Source: Rutstroemia sp. NJR-2017a BVV2
Lineage: Eukaryota > Ascomycota > Leotiomycetes > Helotiales > Rutstroemiaceae
DNA length: 64,000 bases
Reading direction: 5' to 3'
NCBI GenBank assembly: GCA_002946415.1
Contig: NJPS01000046.1
Span: forward strand, 2,108,001 to 2,172,000
Shown here: in pieces, positions 1-11,316 of the stretch
Position numbering within the stretch: the stretch's first letter is position 1
How the letters are laid out: every line of letters starts with the position of its first letter
Position numbers and translations under genes: made by a program
The notes under the pieces: model-generated
The model's database searches: none
Told to the model about the DNA's origin: nothing
The model's input: only the letters and a program-made list of their open reading frames with translations

Positions 1-3000
1 CCAAGTTTATGTTCCGTATTTGACGAGTGCAACTCCTTTGAAAGCGTGATATCAGAATTCGCCTGAGAATTTAAACTTGATAGTTGGAAGCTTAAAACTA
101 CCACAATTTGCTGTGCGCATGGCCCCTCTTTTGGTAGATGAGCGAGAACGGCAGATGTGTTACCATATGCCATAATCTGATTCTCAATCTCGCCGAGCTC
201 GATCCGGAATCCACGCAATTTGACTTGAGTATCACGTCGACCAACAATATGAAGACTGCCGTCGTCGTTGTATTTTGCCAAGTCTCCCGACCGATATAAC
301 ATGTTATACGTGCTCGTAGGGTCAATTTCTTTCATCCACTTAGGAGCAGGTACAAATGCAGCTTCGGTGGTGGCTTTATCGTTGAAGTAACCTTGTCCAA
401 GGAGTGGTCCCGAGATGACTATCTCTCCTATACAGCCTACCGCACTCAATTCATGATAATTGTCCGGATTCACAATCCACATGGTAGCTCCAATATTCTT
501 CCCAATGTGCGCCGGATGAGCGTCTGAAGATACTCTGAGATTCCCTGAACAGTATACAGCGGTCTCTGATGGTCCGTAGCCAGCTGTCAAGTCAACATGA
601 TCAGCCCACCTTACAATAGTCTCTTTGGTGATAGGTTCACCTGCAAGGACAATCGTCTTCAAGGTTGGAACGTCCTTGGGGTACAAGAGATTGGCAACGG
701 TGGGAACAACAAGCAGCGTATTGACATTTAACGTAGTTATTGCCCCCGCTAGATTGTTCATTCTCTCATGCTCTGACGGCACACAGATGCAACCGCCAAA
801 AGCTAAAGTAGTGAAGAACTCGCCTATTGAAAGATCAAATGTATGAGCTCCGAATTGAAGGGTTCGCCAATGCTTTCCTGCACCATATGCGGCTCCATGA
901 TGAACAATCGAGGTGCATATAGCGAAGTGAGACATCAAAATTCCTTTGGGCTTTCCCGTGGTTCCTGAAGTAAAGAGGAGATACGCGGTGCTGTCTGTCA
1001 GAGGCTCTGGTGATTCAGTCCATGCCTCATGAGAAGGCTCGTCATCCAGAGTAACCACTTTAACACTAGTTCCCTCGAAGAGTTTTGCGCCAGACGCCGA
1101 GGCGATCACCAAGCCAATCTGGACAGTGTTGATGACTTCAAGAATGCGAGCATGAGGGTGAGCCGGGTCAAGAGGCACATAAACACCGCCCACTTTGAAG
1201 ACAGCGAGAATCGCAACTACTGTCCAAATCGACTTCTCGAAACATACTCCAACAAAATCTCCAGGTGCAATACCAAGCTTGGCTAACTTTGCTGCTAAAT
1301 ATGAAGAATATTCATCAACCTGGCGGTAGCTAAAAGTCTTCTTGAGATCGCACACAGCCGGTGAATCTGGTTGTTTCAGAACTTGCCTGCGGAAGAGGTG
1401 GTGAATAGTGGTTCTCTCTGGCGGAGGTGTGGATTTATTCCAATCACGTATTTGATTGATGTCATGTTCACTTAATGAGGTGATGGATCCTACCAAATCG
1501 TCTTCCGTTGCCTGACTTAGCTGAGAAATTATCTTCTGAAATTGATGGGCAAGGTTTTCTGCTTGTTTGGTTGAGACAACTCGAGTGTCGTGTTGTACTT
1601 CAAGCTTGAAAGTCGTTGTGGTTGAAAGGGTGAATGTGACGACGAGCGGATATGAATGCTGCTCTTTCGTCCCTAAGCTATCAATATACTCGAGGCCTAA
1701 GGTATGTGTAGAAGGTAGTATTGCGTCTGAAAATTCCATTGGTTGAACAACCAAGAGAGTTTGAAAGTCCATAGTTGTGTTCTCTTCCCCTGCTAAATAT
1801 TTGCGAATCTTCGATATACCGGAGGACTCGTAGGCCATCATATCAACCGCTTGCTGTTGAACTTGCGAAAGAAAGGAGCGCACTTTTTGATTCGAATCAA
1901 TTTGCAAAACAAGCGGAACTAGGTTAATTGTTGGACCAGTAATCTGAGCCACTCCGGGCACTGGAAGATTTCGACCGTTATTAATGAGACCAAACACCAC
2001 TTCTTCGGTTCCTGTAAGGTGGGAAGATAATATTGCCCATGCCGCCCGAAGTAAAATGGATTTAGTGACGCCAAATGGTGGAGGAGCCTCCAAGTTAAGA
2101 AGTCGTACGACCGTTGACGAAGGAACAGGTTGAAAATCAAGATTCTGTGAAGGCTGTGGATAAGGGGTTGGATTCTTGCCACTGAGAGCCTTCTTCCAAA
2201 ATTCTTGCTCTTGTATCTGGTCTGAGAATGAGTGAATTAGTATACGATATTACTGGACTTGGGAGAAAAATTAGAGAGAAGATTGAAGAGCTGGCGCCTG
2301 GACTGAGAGTTACATCATTTGAATGAGCCCGGATCTCAGAATTAGCTCTTCGTTCTGGGAATAACATAACCCGAGAAACGAAAAATTGCAGAGTAGGAAA
2401 TACTTACTGCTCATGGTAGCGTGTTTGACAAACAAATCAAAGCCCTGTCGCTCGATGACACTTTCGTTTCTGTATCGACTAGCCACTTCATGGAGAATTT
2501 CTGTAATTGAGGTTCCATCGCATATAGCATGATGTATAGTCCAAATGAAGTATTTCTGGGCTCGGTCCTTGCTGTCAGCATCGAAAACGACACTGTATCG
2601 AGCTAAGGGGTCACCAGCTGCCATGGTAGCATTCTCATCCTGGTCTAGAAAGCTATCCAATGCCATGCGATGAGTTTCCCAATTTGTATCCTGATCTGTA
2701 ACAACTTGCACGTAACCTATTTTTGCTCCCAGATAGCATATTCGCGTCCGCAAGACCGGATTTGCCTCGATGGTTGCTGTCCACGCTGCTTTGAAAGGGC
2801 CCATGGAAACATCGTCTGCTAGTTTGAAGACGAATTGGCGTACGTATGAATTCCTTTCTTCTCCTATCTCTGTCACCAGACTCTCTTGCATAGGAGTGCA
2901 AGGGTATGCGTTTTGAATTTCCCAAGGGGAAATATTACATTTAGTAGCAATCGCAGCTGTCAGATCTTGTAAGGGGATGCTGTCGTTCAATAGACTAAAG

Positions 3001-3422
3001 ACCTCTAGAGTATTTTCAACCGTCTCTTCTGTAGCTCTTACGACACGAGCTACCTCTGACATCTCCTCCAAGGAAGGGTTGTTGAAAACCTGTTGAATGG
3101 TAAGAAGAATCCCGTGCTTCTGGGCGGCAGCTACTAGACTCTGGGCTGATCTCGAATCGCCGCCGACTTCAAAGAATATATCCTCATCGGAGAAGTTTTG
3201 AGGGTCATCTTGAAGGATTTCAGCCCAGAGAAGTTGCAAACGGTGCTTAGTAAAGTTTATATCGAAAGTTTCACTCGGGGATTTGGTGCTAGCGAGCTAA
3301 AGTCACGGTTGCCAAACATGAATCAGCATATAGTGCCTTGAAGCTCCCAGAGAGCAACGTACCTTCCTGTGGAAGTGATCACTATCTACAGCATTATAGA
3401 TGTTTCCTTCTATAGATGTCAT
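1..3422 (-). CDS. Nonribosomal peptide synthetase, 5' part (T0-C-A..., truncated by window edge)
   Basis: Multimodular enzyme that builds a peptide on carrier-bound thioesters. Model: exon 1 3422-3363, exon 2 3296-2408, exon 3 2221 to the left edge; all joins keep frame and use GTACGT or GTAAGT donors. Unusually the protein opens with a carrier domain (about residues 38-105; core FFEVGGDS, phosphopantetheine Ser near 68), not an A domain. A condensation domain follows (HHAICDG near residue 275; C-terminal half in exon 3), then an adenylation domain with YLLFTSGTTGKPKG, AGYGPSET, YRSGDL and GFRIELGEIE, cut off just after the A8 motif. The FDLS stretch keeps the aspartate that binds the alpha-amino group, so an amino acid substrate is likely; identity is not called. 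An N-terminal T-C start is known from lipo-initiated synthetases such as echinocandin EcdA. Divergent from the IPMS-like gene; an acyl ligase lies downstream of that. No stop or frameshift seen. Confidence 0.93.
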
Positions 3423-3888
3423 TTTGGGAACATGTATCTGAGTTGAGTTGAGCTACTCAATGGGAGACTCTGTAAACTTGTAAAGTATCTCAGTATTTGA
3501 GGAAAATCTGGTGTATATGATACACAGTCGAGTATGAGATGAACTTAGACTTTCATAATTTACGTAATGATTTTCAGTGAGGTTTTATGATATCTGTGAT
3601 CAGTTCGGTTCATTCATAACTAATGCGGCATTGATATACCGACATAATTCCAAACAAGCAAGTTACACTCCGATGATGACCGGGAAAATATTTGCTGACT
3701 TCAGAAGAGGAAATATTTGGGGTTTGCTTCATCATCATCGACTATTTTGTAAATTTAACATTGTATATAAAGCTGTATATTGAGGTTTGTGATTCAGCAA
3801 CATAAGCACCCATATTGACATCTGACTTGGACGGTCCTTAAGTAACATCTGATTAACATCGATTTAACATCGAAAATGTAAGTTCTCT
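3423..3888. promoter_or_regulatory. Divergent intergenic promoter between NRPS and IPMS-like gene
   Basis: These 466 bp separate the two start codons and must contain both promoters, so the two genes are probably co-regulated. I see AT-rich sequence but no convincing CGG/CCG palindrome for a Zn2Cys6 factor. Call is positional. Confidence 0.55.
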
Positions 3889-5727
3889 ATGATTTTTGTC
3901 AAGGAGACTGTTTCTGATCGACCTCGTCGTGGCAGGCTCAAAAATCCCTCACTAAAGTATTCTGCATTTCCAAAGCTGCATCCAGTCAACCGGAAGTGGC
4001 CAGAGAAAAGCATAACAAAGCCACCACGATGGTTATCGACAGACCTGAGAGATGGCAACCAGGCTCTCCCACAGGTACATTTCTTGACCATCCAGCCTTG
4101 AAAGCTCATTGCTGATATATCTTGAAGCCTATGGATAGCGACGCAAAGTTTCGGTATTTCCAATCCCTCCTGAAATATGGTTACAAGGAGATCGAAATCT
4201 CTTACCCTTCTGCATCACAGACAGAATACGACTTCACACGACGACTAATACTTTGTGACGCTGTGCCTGACGATGTCTGGATACAAGTCATGGCACCATG
4301 CCGAGAAGAACTGATTCGAACGACCATCGAATCGGCTCGAGGTGCAAAGAAAGTAATCCTTCATTTACATTTATCTACATCGGCCTGCTTCCAAGAGATT
4401 GTCTTCAATATGACGCCACAAGAGACGATTAATCTAGCAGTACGCTGCGCAAAGTTGTATCGTGAGCTCACAACAGACTCGGGGGACCCAGAGATGATGA
4501 GAACTGAGTGGACTCTGGAATTCACACCTGAGAACTTTCAGGACACGTCCGTGGAATTTGCACTTCAAATCTGTGAGGCCGTGAAGGAAGCTTGGCAGCC
4601 CACCGTGGAAAACAAGATTATTTTCAATCTTACGTCAACAGTTGAAGTGGCTATGCCCAACATTTTCGCGGATCAAGTTGAGTCGTTTTGTGACAATATC
4701 TCCGAGCGAGAAAAAGTTTGTGTATCATTGCATAATCACAATGATCGAGGTTGCGCGGTAGCAACATCTGAGCTGAGCCAGTTAGCTGGAGCTGATCGAG
4801 TGGAAGGCTGCATCTTTGGGAATGGAGAGAGAACCGGAAACGTTGACTTGGTTACTCTCGCTTTGAATCTCTATACTCAAGGTATACATCCAGGTATTGA
4901 TTTTGGGGATATTAATCAGGTCGTGAATATGGTGGAAGAACTTACTAAAATTCCCTTACACTATCGAGCTCCGTATGCGGGTAGACTAACATTCTGCACC
5001 TTCACTGGCACACATCAGGATGCAATTCGTAAAGGATACAGAGTACGATCGATTGCTGAGGAAAAGTCGGGTCAGGTTGTTCCGTGGAGGATGCCATACC
5101 TACCAATGGATCCGGCCGACTTAAATCGAAAACATGAAGCTATCATCCGCATCAATTCCCAGAGTGGAAAAGGAGGAATTGCGTGGTTTGTGAATAAGAT
5201 CTTCAGCATTGACATGCCTCGAGGCCTTGAGCTTGATTTCACAAGACTTGTCAAAACCTACGCCGACAATACAGGTATCGAAATTATGTCCGGCATGATC
5301 GAAGATCTTTTCCGATCGTACTATATGCTACCTATATCTTCTCAGGGCAAATCAATCCGTTGGGAGCTCGAATGTCCCGAAGTGACTGCTTCATTAGACT
5401 CGTCTGAAGGTGGAAGCGGGAAATTTAATGATGAATACGTCACGAATGTAACTGTGATGAGGTTGGAGAAGATTCATGGCATAGAAATTGAAGTACATGA
5501 TCGAAAAACGCAGATTATTGGGAAAAAGGATGGTTTTCAGAAGACAGCGAAGTTTATGCAGCTAAAATCAAAGGGCAGGGCCGCAGCATGGGGCGTTGGC
5601 ATACACGAAGAACCCACACTCGCTTCATTACAAGCTGTAAGATTTCTATCCCATAATGCATATAAGACGCTAATTTTCTCAGGTCTGGAGCGCCGTAACG
5701 AACTTGACAGCAGACGTCGGAATGTAA
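3889..5727 (+). CDS. 2-isopropylmalate synthase paralogue (LeuA/HtyA-like)
   Basis: Alpha-isopropylmalate synthase family: Claisen-type condensation of acetyl-CoA with a 2-oxo acid, the first step of leucine synthesis or of one-carbon chain extension of other amino acids. Exons 3889-4074, 4128-5636 and 5683-5727 give about 579 aa, normal family length. Visible motifs: PRWLSTDLRDGNQALP (catalytic N-terminal motif, split by the first intron), KEIEISYPSASQT, HNHNDRGCAVA (metal-binding His pair) and GNGERTGN. The C-terminal allosteric dimer domain ends in AWGVGI...ASLQAVWSAVTN. Splicing the 46-nt last intron restores this family ending; reading through it gives a spurious longer tail. N-terminal GRLKNPSLKY fits fungal LEU4. 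No clear mitochondrial presequence is seen. Beside an NRPS and an acyl ligase it may make a homologated residue for the peptide, as HtyA does for homotyrosine, or be a resistant copy; that is inference. Confidence 0.9.
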
Positions 5728-6436
5728 CGATGGTGGCTCTGAATCACGGTACAGCAAGGGGGAAAGAATAACTGATTAACTTTCTGGCGAATGAAAAGCA
5801 GACGCAAATCCGTGCAAAAGTACGCTCATTAGACTAGATTCTTTGTTCTTCGTCAAAAACGATACAACCACAGTACTTGTTATTAAGAGATTCACTGGGT
5901 CTCAAAAACTGAGCGAGTTCCCCGCTTACTTCCTCTACGCTACCTAAAATTATCAAAAAAAAAAAAAAAAAAATTATAACACTAGACCTGTTAGACCATT
6001 AAGCTCTAGCTTTTCGCACAATTCTGACCTGAAAAACTTAATCCGCATTTCTTGAAGCCGATCAACCTTCCATTCTAAGCGAGAAAGGGGGACCTCATCG
6101 TTTGTAGATCTCATCCGTGTCGGCCGTTGATACTGATCAACCATCTTTTGTATTATAAATTACTTAAATTGGCAAATGAAAAATCCGAAATCCTTCGATG
6201 TGTAAGAATAGTAAGCCGGGCCGCTTAAACAGGCAGTTAAGAACCGACGCTTATATGCAGTTGTAGTACATGGATTTTCATATGCCGCTACGATCCGATG
6301 CTTACATGGACTAGGAACTTTCCTAGAAATGACAAATAAATACTGATTGCTAGATAATGAGTCAAGATCATCATGCTGAAGGCTTCCGAACAAACAGTCT
6401 CGACAATATTGAGGAATCGCTAGTACTCCTATAGTC
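5728..6436. other. Intergenic region between IPMS-like and ligase genes
   Basis: About 700 bp with no gene recognised. It holds a 19-nt A tract near 5955-5973. The 3' part must carry the promoter of the ligase gene. Small ORFs on the minus strand here look like chance. Confidence 0.5.
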
Positions 6437-8448
6437 ATGGAACTCGAGCTTAGCAAAAATGGGGAGAAGGTGGAGGGAGAGTCGTCAGAGGGGTTCATCT
6501 TCAAAGGGCCTACGGAATCATCACTCAAAGACCTCAGTGTTGGCAAGCTGCTTGATACACAGTCCAAGCAAAATCCGGACAAGGTCGCCGTGGTATCTCG
6601 ATGGCAAGGCATGAGCCTAACTTATGAAGCTCTGCATAGTTCAAGCCGTGAAATAGCACAAAGGCTTCTTGCACATGGAGTACGTCCAAAAGATCGAGTT
6701 GTAGTGATGGCTGGGAACGCGATTGAATACACCCAGTTGTTCTTTGCGGTAGGTGGAATAGGAGCTGTCTTTGCTATCGTCAATCCTACTTTTACACAGG
6801 ATGAAGCATTGGCTGCTGTAGAGTTTTTGAGTAAGTCGTTCTGTCATTGCGATTTTGAGCAGCAATGATGGTTACGGAGAGATCGAAATATCCATTCAGC
6901 ACTGACTAAAAGTTGCAGATCCTAGTGCGGTGTTTGTGGCTGACAAGATCGGATATCGGAAAAATGCGACCCTCCTGAAACAGCTTGCCAAGCATCCTGA
7001 ATATTCACCACTTGTTGTACAACTGGGAACTACCGAGAAGGTGTGTGAGAATATTCTTACATGGTCAGAGTTTAGCCAAGGGGAGCTCAACGCCTCCGCC
7101 TCCGACCTTTTGGCACAGTGTTGGGCAGTAGGAACGTCAAGCGATATTCTTTGTATACAGTTCACGAGTGGTACTACAGGCCCCAGAAAGGCTGCAATGG
7201 TATCACATGGGTAACTACCAACCTTTCAGAATCACACTTGTGAGCTGTACTGATTTATTTAAAGGAACCTGCTCAACAATGCTTTTCTGGTTGGAGAGCG
7301 GTTGGAAATCATCGCGAGTGATGTGATTTGTGGCTGCGCACCATTATTTCATTGTTTTGGATTGGTATGTGGCCTCTTGCTCACACTTATGTATGGGAGC
7401 ACAATCGTTCTTCCATCCGACGTTTTCCTTGCAGACGCAACTCTGGACGCTCTTTCCGAAAACAAGTGCACTGTTATCCATGCGGTGTCTTCAATGCTGC
7501 AAGCCATTCTAGACCTCCCGAATATGAAAAGCCAGGCGTCAAAAGTGAGTTTACGAACAGGAATTATTGCTGGCTCAAGTTTTTCGAAGAGTTTGCTCGT
7601 ACAACTTGGTGCGAATTTTGGATTGAAAGATCTTGCATACGGTTACGGTATGTGAATCTCAGCTGAAGCCCACAGCGGTGTAGAGATTTTAAGATAATAG
7701 CTAACTTCGCACAGGTATGACTGAGCTTTCGTGCATAGCGTTTCTCACAACGCCATCCAAAGTTTCACTGTTGGATAATAATACCTCCGTTGGCACTATA
7801 ATGTCGCATGCATATGCCAAAGTAGTGGACAGTAATCTAAGTACTCTGCCTCCAGGGTCGTCGGGTGAATTGCTAGTGTCTGGCATTTCCGTATTCCAAG
7901 GGTACTACAAAAATCCGGATAAAACAAACGAGGCCATCATAAAAGATTCGCAGGGACGGGAATGGCTTCGGACGGGCGATCTTGTCACAATAGACACCTT
8001 GGGCCGTTGCACCATCATTGGAAGAGTGAAGGATATGATAAAGAGAGGTATTTGAAATCATCCCAGCCAAGATTCGCAGAACTGACATACAAAACGGCTG
8101 ACACATGAACGTATTTCAGGTGGAGAGAATATATTTCCGAGCGACATCGAACAAGTACTTGAGTCTCACCCAGGAATCAGAGCGGCAGCTGTGGTTGGTG
8201 TTCAGGACCCGTACTGGGGAGAGATTGTGGGTGCTTTTGTTCAACGCAACCAGGGTTTCGAGATAGATGAGAAAGGGTTGAAATCCTGGCTAAGAACGAG
8301 AATCGCTCCACATAAAGTTCCTGAGCACTACTTTTGGATTGGGGAAGGACCAGGGCTGCCTGATAGCCTACCAGTGAACGCTACTGGGAAGATCGAAAAG
8401 GTGAAACTCAGGGACATTGCCAACAGCTTGGTGACAGTGAGAGCTTAA
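6437..8448 (+). CDS. Acyl-AMP/acyl-CoA ligase (ANL superfamily)
   Basis: Adenylate-forming ligase that activates a carboxylic acid with ATP and transfers it to CoA or a carrier-protein thiol. Five exons: 6437-6830, 6919-7210, 7265-7647, 7715-8047, 8120-8448; every join restores family sequence. Product about 576 aa, standard size. Motifs in order: FTSGTTGPRKAAMVSHG (P-loop, spanning intron 2), YGYGMTE (split by intron 3), GELLVSG, WLRTGDL, GRVKDMIKRGGEN (hinge, split by intron 4), and C-terminal NATGKIEK with the catalytic lysine. The C-terminus VRA is not a peroxisomal PTS1. The 4CL-like family includes EcdI/GloD, which load fatty acids on the T0 domain of lipopeptide NRPSs. The neighbouring NRPS has just such an N-terminal carrier, so loading an acyl or aryl starter there is the simplest role. 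Substrate cannot be told. Confidence 0.92.
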
Positions 8449-9155
8449 GCAGACTTGATTCTCAGACGAATGTTAGAGAGGATTTGGTAGTGGAAAGCGA
8501 TGGCGAGAACTGCAGTCGCGATAAAAACGTGCAAGTTCTGGGATGGCTCATGTGAGGAAAAGAGAGCAGGTCTATTTAATGGCGACTCCGAAGAACCAAC
8601 ATTTGAAATATTCAGGACGTCGCATTTTCCAATTTCTAAACATAGATTACCGTACGGGTGACTATTCCATATGGGGAAGTCGTGACCAAATATCGCCGAA
8701 CTGTGAGCACATATCAGAACGTCCCAATTAGGCAATGAATATTCCGGATTGTCTCCCGGATTCACCACATTGAGGGTCGTACCGCGCAGATGTTATTGCT
8801 TCTGCATTGCCGTCATGGAATATCTCCTATTTCGTAGAGTGTTGGATGTTGGGAACAAAGGGTTGCAAAATTACAAATCAACTTTTTACAAATCATGTTG
8901 TCTCCTCGAGCCTCCTGTTATTTTGTTCAAAAATGCTCAAATGGCATAAATCTTCCTTCGTTCTATCGTTCTCTCTCTACATTCATTGTGTGTACCAAAA
9001 GAAAAGTCAATGCTTTCTGATATCATTTGAGCCTCATTTCTTCACACATTAGACAGATTCTCATATTTTTGTTTGGCCGATAAACACATAAGTGAGTTTT
9101 CCGTAGGCAGAGAACGACGTTTGCTCATTCTGACCTTGCCCTTTCACAGACTATC
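8449..9155. other. Intergenic region upstream of the MFS gene
   Basis: About 700 bp without a supported gene. Short ORFs on both strands lack any recognisable domain. The right part is pyrimidine-rich and probably contains the transporter promoter and leader. Confidence 0.5.
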
Positions 9156-10885
9156 ATGGCGGTCTCAAGCGACCATGAAGTTGTCACCGATGACAAGCCA
9201 CCTATTAGTGATGCGCCGTCGGACAGCGAAAGACAACTCGAAACTCCTCCTGCCGAGGAGCCTGTCCGAGAAATCACCGGTTTCAAATGGGCGCTGGTAA
9301 TAAGTGCCATTTCGTCTTCGATCTTCCTATACGCTCTCGACAACACCGTCGTCGCAGATGTGCAGCCAGTCATCATCACTGCCTTTGGTGAAGTAGACAA
9401 GCTTCCATGGCTGAGTGTTGCTTTCCTCCTAGGGGCGACTGCAACGAACATGGTCTGGGGAAAAATCTACACCCAGTTCAACGCAAAATGGTTTTATGTC
9501 TTCAGTGTCTTCATCTTTGAAGTAGGGTCCGCTGTTTGTGGTGCTGCTCCATCAATGAATGCTATCATCATCGGACGTGCACTATGTGGCATTGGGGGCG
9601 CTGGATTGTATGTTGGATGTATGACACTGATTGCCTACACAACGACTATATCAGAGCGTCCTTTGTATATCTCAGCAACTGGACTCACCTGGGGAATCGG
9701 TATCGTACTTGGACCCGTTATTGGAGGTGCTTTCAGTGAGTCCTCTGTCGGATGGAGGTGGGCTTTCTACATCAATCTCCTCATTGGTGGAGTCTTTGCG
9801 CCAGTGTATATTTTCATGGTTCCCAGGTCAGTACACTTTTCTTTGATCAATATCTTTCCTTAGAGTTTTCCGTGGTGTCCAATACTAACGCGTTGAGTAG
9901 TAAGGATGCTCGTCCAGGAGTCGCGTTCAGGGATCGTGCCATCGAAATGGATTACGTGGGAACAGTTCTTCAAGCCGGCGCTTTGACCATGTTCGTGATG
10001 GCTATCAACTGGGGCGGCAACATCTATCCATGGAAGTCCGGACAAGTCATCGGCCTATTCGTCGGATCTGGCGTTTTGTTCATCATTCTCGGCTTTCAAC
10101 AAACCATGACCATATTCACAACTGTGTCACGTCGCATAATTCCAGTCGAATTCTTCCGTTCTCGTACGATTATGATCCTGTTCGCTATGACTGCTGCCTC
10201 AGGGTCTTCTGCATTCGTTCCGATCTACTTCGTCCCAATATTCTTCCAGTTCACCCGCGGTGACGGACCCCTAGAGGCAGGTGTTCGGTTGTTGCCCTTC
10301 ATTGTCGTTATGGTCGTCATGGTATTTGCCAATGGTGCCCTTATGGCCAGATGGGGATACTATATGCCGTGGTACCTGGTTGGTGGTCTCTTGGCTATGG
10401 TTGGATCTGCCCTCATGTATACCGTTGATTTGGAAACTTCTTCAAGCCGTATATACGGATACACGGTCATCATTGGTATTGGCGTTGGGATGTGGCTTCA
10501 AGCTTCCTTTTCCGTCGCGCAAGCGGTCGTCAAACCGGCGGCCATCGGTTCGGCTGTTGGCTTCATGACTCTGGCGCAATTCCTTGGTATTACCATCACT
10601 CTCGCCATTGCAAATGCTGTTTTCCTCAACAGCAGCCAGGATCGCATTATCGAGATTCTCCCAAACGTGCCAATCTCAGAAATCCAGGCTGCCATGCAGG
10701 GATCGCGAACCGAGTTCTTTCAAAAGCTTACCTCGGACCAAAAAACAGCAGTGTTGGAGGCCATTGTCAAGGCTATCGATAAGACGTACATTCTAGTCAT
10801 AGTCGGTGGCTCATTGGTCGCTACTCTGAGTCTGTTCATGAAAAGAGAAAAGTTGTTCATGGCCGCTTCTGTTGCGGCTGGTTAG
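9156..10885 (+). CDS. MFS drug/toxin efflux transporter, DHA14 type
   Basis: Proton-antiport exporter of the 14-TM drug:H+ antiporter branch, probably plasma-membrane, exporting the cluster product. Exons 9156-9826 and 9901-10885 (74-nt intron, GTCAGT..GAGTAG) give about 551 aa. A roughly 45-residue acidic cytosolic N-terminus precedes TM1. The TM1 motif LDNTVVADVQP is the family D1 signature; GRALCGIGGAGLYVG and the antiporter-type segment TWGIGIVLGPVIGGAF (motif C, TM5) are present, followed by SVGWRWAFYINLLIGG. Many hydrophobic segments follow to the C-terminus. Similar proteins (AflT, TOXA type) sit in many fungal NRPS/PKS clusters. Same strand as the ligase and convergent with the regulator gene. 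Confidence 0.92.
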
Positions 10886-11316
10886 GCTTGATCGTCTTTG
10901 GCTTCGACTCTTGGTGTCTCAAGTCTTCCGTCTCTTGACTGAAGAGTTTGAACTTGGATCGCTGGCTCCCTGTCAACTTTGCACGGCAGCCTACTTTTTC
11001 ATGGCTTGAGCACATATTCTCCTGCTTTCTTTTCTCCTGCTTGACGCAAAAAAGTTTCACATTCATTCTTCAAAACTCAAATAGTGCATTATATCCTGTA
11101 CTTATAAAACTAACACTACGCACCCGCATGTCTCACTGGAGTTAGGGGCTTCTAGATGTATTTTAATCAAGTGCTTATGAAGCAATTGAATTCAGATTGT
11201 ACCTTCCGTGTTAGTCTATTTATATCCATTAGTGCTATTCACAAAACAAGAAAAATCAGATGTGAATTTGGAAACATTACTTCTATTCCCCACGGCACCC
11301 ACTCCATTATCCAAAG
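10886..11316. other. Convergent 3' intergenic region
   Basis: Lies between the stop codons of the transporter and the regulator, so it holds both 3' ends. AT-rich towards 11100-11280. No gene seen. Confidence 0.5.

Noticed and set aside
5683..5771. Longer C-terminus of the IPMS-like protein
   Set aside because: It arises from reading through a 46-nt GTAAG..CTCAG intron; splicing gives the conserved family ending and a stop at 5727.
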